Below, one piece after another: positions 57,141 to 64,000 of a DNA stretch of 64,000 bases. Every line of letters starts with the position of its first letter. Positions within the stretch are counted from its first letter, which is position 1. The notes under the pieces are model-generated. The model did not search any database. It was given only the letters and a program-made list of their open reading frames with translations, and was not told the DNA's origin. The DNA comes from Pleomorphomonas sp. NRK KF1 (GTDB taxonomy: Bacteria; Pseudomonadota; Alphaproteobacteria; Rhizobiales; Pleomorphomonadaceae): NCBI RefSeq assembly GCF_023721755.1, contig NZ_JAMDLH010000001.1, forward strand, positions 496,001 to 560,000, written 5' to 3'. A program made the position numbers and the translations under genes.

Positions 57141-58196
57141 ATGAAAACCACCTACATCTCGACCCAGGCGGCGTCCACCGCGTCCCGCCTTTCCATCCTC
57201 AAGATGCAAACCGAGCTTGCCAAGAACACCAAGGAACTAAGCTCGGGCCGCTGGGCCGATGTCGGCCTGGAACTTGGAAACAGGACCGGGCGCACCATCT
57301 CCCTGCGTCAGGACTATCAACGGCTCGATGCCATCTGCGACACCAACGGCCTGGTTGCCTCGCGTCTCGACACGAGTCAGGCGTCGCTCGACGGCGTGCT
57401 GAAGAACGCTCAGGACTTCGCTGCCTCGCTGATCGCGGTCCGCTCCGGCAATGTGGGTGCCGAAGTGATCGCCGACGACGCAAAGAACAATCTGCAGTCC
57501 CTGATCGCCTCGCTCAACACATCGATCAATGGCGAGTATCTGTTCGCCGGCATCAACACCGACGTTCGTCCGGTCACCGACTACTACTCGACACCAACCT
57601 CCCCCACCAAGGCCGCCTTCGATGCCGAGCTTGCGAGCTATTGCACCAGCGTCGGCGCCGCCAGCCCCGCCGATCTCACGGCCGGCGATCTTGAGACCTT
57701 CATCGATGTCAATCTCGCCGGCATGTTCGACGAGACAAGCTGGACCGATCCGACCACCGGCTGGTCGTCCGCCTCCGGCCAGAACGTCAAGAGCAGGATC
57801 TCGACCTCTGAGCTGATCGAAACCTCGGCCAATGCCAACGAACCCGCCTTCCGCGAACTGGCCATGGCCTACACGATGATCAGCGAACTTGCCGATGCCG
57901 GTCTTTCCGAGACAGCCTATCACACCCTCATCGACAAGACCGCCCAGGTTATCGGCGAGGCGACGGTGGATCTCACGGTCGTCAAGGCCCGCCTCGGCAC
58001 CGCGCAGGAGCGGCTCAGCAACGCCAACGGCCGCATCAAGGCGCAGATGGATATCCTCAACCGCAACATCAACGATTTCGAGCGGGTCGATCCGATCGAG
58101 GCGCAGACGCGCATTTCCGCGCTGGAGACCCAGCTCGACATGGCGTTCGCGCTGACCAGCCGCATGCAGCAGCTGAGCCTGCTCAACTACCTCTGA
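57141..58196 (+). CDS. flgL: Flagellar hook-associated protein 3 (FlgL)
   Basis: A 351-residue flagellin-like protein starting MKTTYISTQAASTASRLSILKMQTELAKNTKELSSGRWADVGLELG and ending ALETQLDMAFALTSRMQQLSLLNYL. The paired N- and C-terminal helices and GEYLFAGINTDVRPV are typical of FlgL of alphaproteobacteria. It forms the second junction ring below the filament. It lies 14 bases after flgK with GAGAGGAG before its ATG. Confidence 0.93.
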   Translation: MKTTYISTQAASTASRLSILKMQTELAKNTKELSSGRWADVGLELGNRTGRTISLRQDYQRLDAICDTNGLVASRLDTSQASLDGVLKNAQDFAASLIAVRSGNVGAEVIADDAKNNLQSLIASLNTSINGEYLFAGINTDVRPVTDYYSTPTSPTKAAFDAELASYCTSVGAASPADLTAGDLETFIDVNLAGMFDETSWTDPTTGWSSASGQNVKSRISTSELIETSANANEPAFRELAMAYTMISELADAGLSETAYHTLIDKTAQVIGEATVDLTVVKARLGTAQERLSNANGRIKAQMDILNRNINDFERVDPIEAQTRISALETQLDMAFALTSRMQQLSLLNYL

Positions 58197-58248
58197 CCCT
58201 CCCGGTCCGCCGGGGCAGATTGTCTCACGTCAACCCGCAGGGTGTTTC

Positions 58249-58596
58249 ATGCATCAGTTTTCCTACGCCGACATCGTCGGCGATGCCGTCAACCTCGCGC
58301 GCCAGCACGAGGCCGAGGCCATGGACCATGCCGTCGAACTGCTCCAACGGGCCAAGGCCAAGGGTAGCCGGTCGCGGGAAGCCACCGACGCCATCCTCTA
58401 TCTTCGCCGCCTGTGGAGCTACCTCATCGAAGACCTGGCCAGCCCCGACAACGATCTGCCGGACAAGCTGCGCGCCGACCTCATTTCGATCGGTCTGTGG
58501 ATCATCAAGGAAGCCGAGCAGATCCGCCGCAACGAGTCCGAGAACTTTGACGGGCTTATCGAGATCAACGGCATCATTCGGGCGGGTCTGGCATGA
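58249..58596 (+). CDS. flaF: Flagellin synthesis regulator FlaF
   Basis: A 115-residue protein with FSYADIVGDAVNLARQHEAEAMDHAVELLQRAKAKGSRSREATDAILYLRRLWSYLIEDLASPDNDLPDKLRADLISIGLWIIKEAEQIRR, which matches the FlaF family of alphaproteobacteria. FlaF is needed for flagellin production or secretion and works with the FlbT mRNA regulator encoded next. Its stop overlaps the flbT ATG by four bases. This pair is largely restricted to alphaproteobacteria and supports the taxonomic placement. Confidence 0.92.
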   Translation: MHQFSYADIVGDAVNLARQHEAEAMDHAVELLQRAKAKGSRSREATDAILYLRRLWSYLIEDLASPDNDLPDKLRADLISIGLWIIKEAEQIRRNESENFDGLIEINGIIRAGLA

Positions 58597-59000
58597 GCAG
58601 TCGTTCGATGCACATCGGTCTGCGCGCCCGCGAGCGCCTCTACATCAATGGCGCGGTGATCCGCGTTGACCGCAAGGTTTCCATCGAACTCCTGAATGAC
58701 GTGAGCTTCCTGCTCGAGGCGCATGTCATGCAGCCCGAAGAGACGACCACGCCGCTGCGTCAGCTCTACTTCGCCGTCCAGATGATCATGATCGACGGAG
58801 CCGACAGTCCTGGCGCTCGTTCGATCGCCGCCGGTCTGATCGCTTCGCTCGACCGGACGCTGATCAACCCGGACATTCGCGCCGGTTTGCGGGCTGTGGA
58901 GGCCCAGCTGGCCGCCGAACGCCCCTTCGACGCCCTCAAGACGATCCGCTCGCTGTTTCCGGTTGAGGCCGGCGTGCTCGGCGGGCTCATCGCCGCCTGA
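58593..59000 (+). CDS. flbT: Flagellin mRNA post-transcriptional regulator FlbT
   Basis: A 135-residue protein whose ATG overlaps the flaF stop. The sequence MHIGLRARERLYINGAVIRVDRKVSIELLNDVSFLLEAHVMQPEETTTPLRQLYFAVQMIMIDG fits FlbT, which binds the 5' leader of flagellin mRNA and controls its stability or translation. It is followed after 14 bases by flgD. The flagellin genes themselves are outside the window. Confidence 0.93.
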   Translation: MSSRSMHIGLRARERLYINGAVIRVDRKVSIELLNDVSFLLEAHVMQPEETTTPLRQLYFAVQMIMIDGADSPGARSIAAGLIASLDRTLINPDIRAGLRAVEAQLAAERPFDALKTIRSLFPVEAGVLGGLIAA

Positions 59001-59014
59001 TCAGGAGACCTACC

Positions 59015-59416
59015 ATGCAAGTCAACACCGCAAACAGCCAGAGCTCGGGCTCGCCCTCGACGGCGACAACGTCCGGTCAGGGCAGCTCGCTCGACTATGA
59101 CGCCTTCCTGAAGCTGTTCATGGCAGAGATGAAGAACCAGGACCCGACGGCCCCGACCAGCTCGACGGAGTACATCGCGCAGTTCGCCACCTTCTCGCAG
59201 GTCGAGCAATCGATGCAGACGAACACCAAGCTCGACGGTCTCCTGTCCTCGCTTGCCCTGTCGCAAGCCGATGGCATCATTGGCCGGACCCTGACCTCCG
59301 AAGACGGTAGCGTCTCCGGCAAGGTCACGGCGGTTCGCATCGTCAACGGCGGCGCACTCGCCGATCTCGACAGCGGAAAGTCGGTGGTGCTCGGCCCCGG
59401 CGTGATCATCACCTGA
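59015..59416 (+). CDS. flgD: Flagellar hook-capping protein FlgD
   Basis: A 133-residue protein with SLDYDAFLKLFMAEMKNQDPTAPTSSTEYIAQFATFSQVEQSMQTNTKLDGLLSSL, the conserved FlgD N-terminal half, followed by a short domain GIIGRTLTSEDGSVSGKVTAVRIVNGGALADLDSG. It is shorter than enterobacterial FlgD (about 230 residues) because the C-terminal immunoglobulin/tudor region is reduced, as usual in Hyphomicrobiales. It caps the growing hook. Its stop shares one base with the fliQ start (TGATG). Confidence 0.92.
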   Translation: MQVNTANSQSSGSPSTATTSGQGSSLDYDAFLKLFMAEMKNQDPTAPTSSTEYIAQFATFSQVEQSMQTNTKLDGLLSSLALSQADGIIGRTLTSEDGSVSGKVTAVRIVNGGALADLDSGKSVVLGPGVIIT

Positions 59417-59682
59417 TGAACGAGTTCGACGCCCTCGACCTGGTCCGCGACGCCATCTGGACCATCATCATCGGCTCGGGACCGGCGGTCCTGGCCGCCA
59501 TGACGGTGGGCGTGGTCATCGCGCTTCTGCAGGCGCTGACGCAGGTACAGGAAATCACGCTGACCTTCATTCCGAAGATCGTCGCCATCCTGCTGACCAT
59601 CGTCGCCACCGGTCCGTTCATCGGCGCCCAGATCTATGCCTTCACGGAAATCGTCTACGGACGCATCGAAAGCGGCTTCTAG
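59416..59682 (+). CDS. fliQ: Flagellar export apparatus protein FliQ
   Basis: An 88-residue membrane protein with two hydrophobic helices: IWTIIIGSGPAVLAAMTVGVVIALLQALTQVQEITLTFIPKIVAILLTIVATGPFIGAQIYAFTEIVYGRI. This is the standard FliQ length and pattern (LLQALTQIQE core). It forms part of the FliPQR export gate in the inner membrane. It starts at the stop of flgD. Confidence 0.95.
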   Translation: MNEFDALDLVRDAIWTIIIGSGPAVLAAMTVGVVIALLQALTQVQEITLTFIPKIVAILLTIVATGPFIGAQIYAFTEIVYGRIESGF

Positions 59683-59757
59683 CCGGGAGACGGCGCGCAA
59701 GCTTCGCTCAATCTACCGGGAATATTTCGGAACCGACCGCATTCAGGAGCGCACCGC

Positions 59758-61851
59758 ATGTCGAACCTCAGCCTGTCGCCCTCTGCCGGGACCAAGAGCA
59801 CATCCGGCAAACGCGATATCGGCTTCGCCATCGGCATTGTCGCCATCCTGGCCGTGCTGTTCCTGCCGATTCCGCCGGTCCTCATCGACACCGGTCTCGC
59901 GTTCTCCATAGCACTGTCGGTTCTCATCCTGATGGTTGCGCTGTGGATCCAGCGGCCACTCGATTTCTCCTCCTTCCCAACAGTCCTCCTGATTGCCACG
60001 CTGCTGCGCCTCGCTCTCAACGTGGCGACGACGCGACAGATCCTGTCGGGCGGCCACGTCGGCGACGGTGCCGCCGGTCACATCATCCAGGGTTTCTCGC
60101 GCCTGGTGATGAGCGGCGATTTCGTCATCGGCCTCGTCATCTTCGCCATCCTGATCATCGTCAACTTCGTGGTCATCACCAAAGGCGCCACTCGTATCGC
60201 CGAGGTGGGGGCCCGCTTCACGTTGGACGCCATCCCCGGCAAGCAGATGGCCATCGACGCCGATCTGTCGGCCGGTCTGATCACCGACAAGGAAGCCCAG
60301 CAGCGCCGACGCGAACTTGAAGAGGAAAGCACCTTCTTCGGCTCGATGGACGGCGCCTCCAAGTTCGTGCGTGGCGACGCCATCGCCGGCATCATCATCA
60401 CCGCCGTCAACATCTTCGGCGGCATCGTCATCGGCTCAACCCGCCATGGCCTGCCGGTATCGGAGGCGGCCGACGCCTTCGTCAAGCTCGCCGTCGGCGA
60501 CGGTCTGGTCACTCAGATTCCGGCCCTGATCGTCTCGCTGGCCGCCGGCCTTCTGGTGTCCAAGGGCGGTACGCGTGGTTCGGCCGAACAGGCGGTCATG
60601 GGACAGTTGGGCGGGTATCCCCGCGCCCTCCTCGTCGCCGCCTGTCTTCTGGCGGGGCTGTCGCTGGTGCCCGGCCTGCCCCTTCTGCCCTTCCTCGTTC
60701 CAGCCGCCCTGATGGGCTTCGTCGCCCGGTCGATCCCCAAGCGCCGCGCCGAGCGCGCCGCCGCCGAGGCCGCCGAGAAGACCCGGGTCGAACAGGAGAC
60801 AAAGTCCGAGGCCAAGGACTCGGTCAAGGAACAGCTCCGCACCAACGAGATCGAACTCTGCCTGGGCAAGCAGATTGCCGCCCGCATGATGAACAACCAC
60901 GGAGAACTGGCACACCGCGTCGGCAAGATGCGGCGCAAGTTCGCCCAGCAGTATGGCTTCGTGGTGCCCGACATCAAGCTCGGCGACAGCCTCGCCATGC
61001 CGCAGAAGGAGTACCGGATCAAGATCCACGGCACCGTCATCGCCGCCCAGGAACTGAGACTCGGCGAAGTGATGGTGATCACCGGCGACACGGCCGGACC
61101 GGACGTACCGGGCGACGAAACGCGTGAGCCAGCCTTCGGAATGAAGGCGGTATGGGTGTCGCAGGACTACGTGAACGAGGTGACGCGCGAAGGGTATACG
61201 CCGATCGACAGCATGTCGGTGATGCTCACCCATCTGTCGGAGGTACTGCGAAACAACCTGCCGCAGCTCCTCTCCTACAAGGACATGCGTATCCTGATCG
61301 ACCGCCTCGATCCCGAGTACAAGCGTCTGGTCGACGATATCTGCCCATCGCAGATTTCCTTCTCCGGCCTCCAGGCGGTACTGAAGCTTCTGCTGGCCGA
61401 GCGCGTGTCGATCCGCAACCTCCACCTCATTCTGGAAGCGGTGGCAGAAATCGCTCCGCATGTTCGCCGCGCCGAGCAGATCGCCGAGCACGTCCGCATG
61501 CGCATCGCCCAGCAGATCTGCGGCGACCTCGCCGATGGCGGCACGCTCAAGGTGTTGCGCCTCGGCAACCGCTGGGATCTCACATTCCATCAGGGCCTGA
61601 AGCGCGACGGCAAGGGCGACGTCATCGAGTTCGACATCGATCCGCGCCTCGTCGAACAGTTCGGAACCGAAGTGTCTGAAGCCGTCCGCAGCCGCCTGTC
61701 GCAGGGCCACAGCTTCGCGGTCGTCACCGCGCCCGAGGCGCGCCCCTACGTGCGGCTTATCGTCGAGCGGTTGTTCCCGTCGCTCCCTGTGCTGAGCCAC
61801 GTCGAGATTGCGCGCGGCGTCGAAGTGGAAGCGCTCGGGACCATTTCATGA
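59758..61851 (+). CDS. flhA: Flagellar export apparatus protein FlhA
   Basis: A 697-residue protein with an N-terminal membrane half ([81 protein letters not shown]) and a cytoplasmic half ([47 protein letters not shown]; the C-terminal [30 protein letters not shown]-like segment). It forms the nonameric substrate-docking ring and proton-conducting gate of the export apparatus. GGAG lies nine bases before the ATG. Its stop overlaps fliR by four bases. Confidence 0.96.
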   Translation: MSNLSLSPSAGTKSTSGKRDIGFAIGIVAILAVLFLPIPPVLIDTGLAFSIALSVLILMVALWIQRPLDFSSFPTVLLIATLLRLALNVATTRQILSGGHVGDGAAGHIIQGFSRLVMSGDFVIGLVIFAILIIVNFVVITKGATRIAEVGARFTLDAIPGKQMAIDADLSAGLITDKEAQQRRRELEEESTFFGSMDGASKFVRGDAIAGIIITAVNIFGGIVIGSTRHGLPVSEAADAFVKLAVGDGLVTQIPALIVSLAAGLLVSKGGTRGSAEQAVMGQLGGYPRALLVAACLLAGLSLVPGLPLLPFLVPAALMGFVARSIPKRRAERAAAEAAEKTRVEQETKSEAKDSVKEQLRTNEIELCLGKQIAARMMNNHGELAHRVGKMRRKFAQQYGFVVPDIKLGDSLAMPQKEYRIKIHGTVIAAQELRLGEVMVITGDTAGPDVPGDETREPAFGMKAVWVSQDYVNEVTREGYTPIDSMSVMLTHLSEVLRNNLPQLLSYKDMRILIDRLDPEYKRLVDDICPSQISFSGLQAVLKLLLAERVSIRNLHLILEAVAEIAPHVRRAEQIAEHVRMRIAQQICGDLADGGTLKVLRLGNRWDLTFHQGLKRDGKGDVIEFDIDPRLVEQFGTEVSEAVRSRLSQGHSFAVVTAPEARPYVRLIVERLFPSLPVLSHVEIARGVEVEALGTIS

Positions 61852-62600
61852 CCGGCATCGGCTCGAACACCGTTCTGGCCGTTTGCCTGCTGTTCTGCCG
61901 GATCGGAGGCGTTCTGATGCTCATGGTCGGCATATCGAGCGCCCGTGTGCCGACGCAGGTCCGCTTGTTCCTTGCCTTTGGCCTGACGCTCGCCGTGGCT
62001 CCGATGCTGATCGACCAGGCTTCGGCGGCCATAACCGACGATACCCCCGTGACGCTCCTGCGCCTCATTGTCGCCGAAACCTTCACCGGCCTTTTCATCG
62101 GCTTTCTCGGTCGCCTGTTCTTCCTGGCCTTGCAAATGCTGTCGCACGCCATGGCGATGACGGTCGGCTTTTCCATGCCCGGCGCGTCGGTCGAAGATCA
62201 GGAAGCCCTGCCGGCGATGACAACCCTGATCATGCTCACGGCGACGCTGATGTTCTTCCTGACCGACCAGCATGTGAAAGTGCTGGAAGCGGTCATCTCT
62301 TCCTACAGGGTACTTCCCGTCGCCGGCGTCTTCGACCCGCAGGGTAGCCTTATCGAAGTGACCGACACGCTTTCCGCCGCCTTCTGGCTGGCGCTGCGTC
62401 TTGCGAGCCCTTTCATCATCTACGGTCTGGTGATCAACTTCACGCTCGGCCTCGTCAACAAGATGACGCCGTCGATTCCGGTCTATTTCATCTCGATGCC
62501 CTTCGTCCTGTTCGGTGGTCTGATGCTGTTCTACTTTACCGCTGTCGAGTTCCAGCAGTTGTTCGTGCTGGGCTTCTCGAATTGGCTGGCCTCCCAATGA
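61848..62600 (+). CDS. fliR: Flagellar export apparatus protein FliR
   Basis: A 250-residue membrane protein whose ATG overlaps the flhA stop (ATGA). It contains [46 protein letters not shown] and [57 protein letters not shown], typical of FliR. It joins FliP and FliQ in the export gate. The next small gene overlaps its stop by four bases. Confidence 0.94.
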   Translation: MTGIGSNTVLAVCLLFCRIGGVLMLMVGISSARVPTQVRLFLAFGLTLAVAPMLIDQASAAITDDTPVTLLRLIVAETFTGLFIGFLGRLFFLALQMLSHAMAMTVGFSMPGASVEDQEALPAMTTLIMLTATLMFFLTDQHVKVLEAVISSYRVLPVAGVFDPQGSLIEVTDTLSAAFWLALRLASPFIIYGLVINFTLGLVNKMTPSIPVYFISMPFVLFGGLMLFYFTAVEFQQLFVLGFSNWLASQ

Positions 62601-63010
62601 CCGCCCCCGACAGGAAGCGCCTCGACGCGATGCGTCGCATCGCCGAGCTTCGCCGCCAGCTCAAGCAGATCGAGGAATTGCGACTTGCCCGCGTGATGCG
62701 CGAGGAAGCCGAGATCGATGAGAAATGCGCGGCACTGATCGCCACGCTCAACGACGACACGCCCCTGCACGGCCTGTTCGCCGGTCACATGGCTGGCCGT
62801 CTCAAGCGTCTGACGGAGCGACGAACGCTGCTTGAGCCGCTGAAGGCGCAACAGATCGCCGCCGTGATGACCGAAGCGCGCCACACGCGCTTCGCCGAGA
62901 CGATGATCGATCGTTTGGAGAGCGGCGTCGCAGCCGAAGAGGAGAAGCGCCAGCTCGAAAGCCTAGTCGAAGGCGCGCTCGCCCGGCGCCATCACGCCAG
63001 CCTCGCTTAA
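62597..63010 (+). CDS. Small coiled-coil flagellar-operon protein (FliJ-like position, unassigned)
   Basis: A 137-residue charged protein, rich in Arg, Glu and Leu (LDAMRRIAELRRQLKQIEELRLARVMREEAEID; EEEKRQLESLVEGALARRHH), predicted as almost entirely alpha-helical coiled coil. The ATG at 62597 overlaps the fliR stop as ATGA; a possible start at 62582 lies inside fliR. Soluble helical proteins such as FliJ act as export escorts next to FlhA, so a FliJ-like role is plausible but not shown by clear homology. Similar small genes occur here in other Hyphomicrobiales flagellar operons. Confidence 0.7.
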   Translation: MTAPDRKRLDAMRRIAELRRQLKQIEELRLARVMREEAEIDEKCAALIATLNDDTPLHGLFAGHMAGRLKRLTERRTLLEPLKAQQIAAVMTEARHTRFAETMIDRLESGVAAEEEKRQLESLVEGALARRHHASLA

Positions 63011-63054
63011 GCTCGGCCGGCTAATCTGTTTCGCAACGTTTCCGGAGGACGCTG

Positions 63055-63636
63055 ATGGCCATCTCTCCCCCGTCGGATATCATTCTCGACGTCGCTCGCG
63101 CCGCCGACCCCGAGCGGCTCAAGGTAGCTACCGCCAAGCTCGACAGGCTGGCGGAGACCGCCGGCACGGCCTTTGCCGACCTGATGCCCGCCGTATCAGA
63201 GGCCGGCGGTGCGCTTGTCGCACTGGCTGAGGCTACGCCAACGGTCGATCCTTCGCCATCTGTGCCGTTCGACCTTCATCGCGCTCGCCTGCGTCTCCAG
63301 AACGAAACGGCCCTGGCCGCCCGTGTGGACGGAGCGACCGTCACTGCAGGCGATCGCCAGGCCAAGGCGCTGGAAAGCTTCGAGGCGATGGTGTTGAGCA
63401 CCTTCATTGGCTCGATGCTGCCCGAAGGCGCGGAAAGCGTTTACGGCTCCGGCACGGCCGGCGATGTCTGGAAATCCATGTTGTCCGACCAGCTCGGTCG
63501 CCAGATGGCCAGGGCTGGGGGCATCGGCATAGCCGACCGGCTTGTTCCCGGACAGGTTGCCAATCTCGATTCCGGCGCAACCAGCCCCTCCCCGCTGCGC
63601 CTTGCCGCGCTCCTCTCCACCGTTCCACGTATCTGA
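63055..63636 (+). CDS. FlgJ-like rod-binding protein (N-terminal domain only)
   Basis: A 193-residue protein with a C-terminal half that fits the FlgJ rod-binding domain: KALESFEAMVLSTFIGSMLPEGAESVYGSGTAGDVWKSMLSDQLGRQMARAGGIGIADRL. The muramidase domain found in enterobacterial FlgJ is absent, as usual in alphaproteobacteria, where a separate hydrolase is used. It should cap or chaperone rod assembly in the periplasm. GGAGGACGCTG lies before the ATG. Confidence 0.85.
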   Translation: MAISPPSDIILDVARAADPERLKVATAKLDRLAETAGTAFADLMPAVSEAGGALVALAEATPTVDPSPSVPFDLHRARLRLQNETALAARVDGATVTAGDRQAKALESFEAMVLSTFIGSMLPEGAESVYGSGTAGDVWKSMLSDQLGRQMARAGGIGIADRLVPGQVANLDSGATSPSPLRLAALLSTVPRI

Positions 63637-63663
63637 CGTCCGACCTAATTTCGGAGTTTCCTG

Positions 63664-64000
63664 ATGGACGAACCGCTCGCCGCCGTCGCCACCCCATTCG
63701 ACACCGGCGCCTCGACGGCGCTATCCGCAACCCTTGATGGTTGGACCGATCCGGACGGCAGCACGCCGATCGAGATCCTTGCCCTCCTCAAAGCCATCGC
63801 CCGTCTCGAACAGGTCGTGGACCAGGAGACGCAGTCTCTTCGAGCGGGCGAGACGCCCGCCTTCGAGGACCTCAACTATCGCAAGAGTCATGGGCTCCTC
63901 GAGCTTACGCGTGCCATGCGTCTCGTCGACCCCCTGAGCATCGGCGACGACCTTCGCGACCGGCTCGAGAGCTTCCGCGAACAACTCGAACGCAACAGAA
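63664..64000 (+). CDS. FlgN-like flagellar chaperone candidate, 3' end outside window
   Basis: An open frame from the ATG at 63664 (MDEPLAAVATPFDTG) runs off the right edge after 112 codons. GGAG lies eight bases upstream. Its visible part is acidic and helical: IEILALLKAIARLEQVVDQETQSLRAGE and RKSHGLLELTRAMRLVDPLS resemble the FlgN-type export chaperone pattern (alternating E-Q-V-x-x-x-E-x-x-x-L-x-x-G). It follows the flgJ-like gene by 27 bases in the operon. The FlgN assignment is plausible from pattern and place only. Confidence 0.6.
   Translation, partial: MDEPLAAVATPFDTGASTALSATLDGWTDPDGSTPIEILALLKAIARLEQVVDQETQSLRAGETPAFEDLNYRKSHGLLELTRAMRLVDPLSIGDDLRDRLESFREQLERNR

Noticed and set aside
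1-64000. Searched for insertion sequences, integrases, att sites, CRISPR repeats, rRNA and complete tRNA genes.
   Set aside because: No transposase or integrase protein, no regular repeat-spacer pattern and no RNA gene was recognised. Gene content and composition look uniform by eye, so horizontal transfer of the YcaO-TfuA operon is not evident from this window.

Overview
The window looks like a chromosomal segment of a high-GC, motile alphaproteobacterium, most likely of the order Hyphomicrobiales (Rhizobiales). The evidence is the flagellar order flgE-flgK-flgL-flaF-flbT-flgD-fliQ-flhA-fliR-flgJ, the flaF/flbT pair, and TGA-N9-TCA dyads of the RirA (rhizobial iron regulator) type beside iron-uptake genes. 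I see no rRNA, tRNA, insertion sequence, integrase or CRISPR array. Genes are packed into operons, often with 4-base ATGA overlaps. Almost all of the window is transport and catabolism, followed by one flagellar operon.

Layout. Positions 1-3491: end of an ATPase gene, then a ferric-iron binding protein and fused permease. Positions 3531-10852: a siderophore ABC transporter (ATPase, two permeases, binding protein) facing a TonB-dependent receptor, plus an AraC regulator. Three RirA-type dyads lie in this first 11 kb. Positions 11193-13376: a PdxY-like kinase and a ROK repressor. Positions 13673-19404: a CUT1 sugar ABC transporter whose operon also carries a cytoplasmic DUF5060/DUF4038-type glycosidase. 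Positions 19569-24557: a minus-strand operon of XRE regulator, BTAD/TPR regulator, small precursor-like gene, YcaO, TfuA and a small helical protein. Positions 24898-34538: a pentose/polyol region with two FGGY kinases, an AraC regulator, an RbsBAC-type transporter, an L-ribulose-5-phosphate 3-epimerase-like enzyme and a dehydrogenase. Positions 34692-40306: OsmC and a Dpp-type ABC transporter. Positions 40313-44988: a 2-hydroxycarboxylate transporter with a DctB/DctD-like two-component system and a sigma-54 promoter. Positions 45492-50037: TIM-barrel isomerase, Gfo/Idh/MocA oxidoreductase, nucleoside hydrolase and glycerate 2-kinase. Positions 50196-53872: an orphan TadG/vWA protein, a DUF4037 protein, an ECF41 sigma factor and a monooxygenase with an ECF41-type promoter. 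Positions 54359-64000: the flagellar hook, filament and export operon, cut by the window end.

The strongest candidate for an undescribed system is the YcaO-TfuA operon at 19.5-24.6 kb. YcaO with TfuA is the known pair for peptide-backbone thioamidation. Immediately upstream of ycaO is an 86-residue gene whose last 22 residues are three exact-length heptads (AFAGNGE, AFSGRLS, AYSGRLN) plus a final Gly, which looks like a repeated RiPP core. A regulator with N-terminal DNA-binding and BTAD regions and an XRE protein head the same operon, so it may be a self-regulated ribosomal-peptide pathway.

Regulatory signals also stand out: a sigma-54 -24/-12 element with two identical-type palindromes 33 bp apart, an ECF41 promoter, GC-rich hairpins after four of the five binding-protein genes, a possible AUU start for dppB, and interleaved complementary segments upstream of flgE. 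All family assignments were made by eye from translated sequence; no database search was possible.
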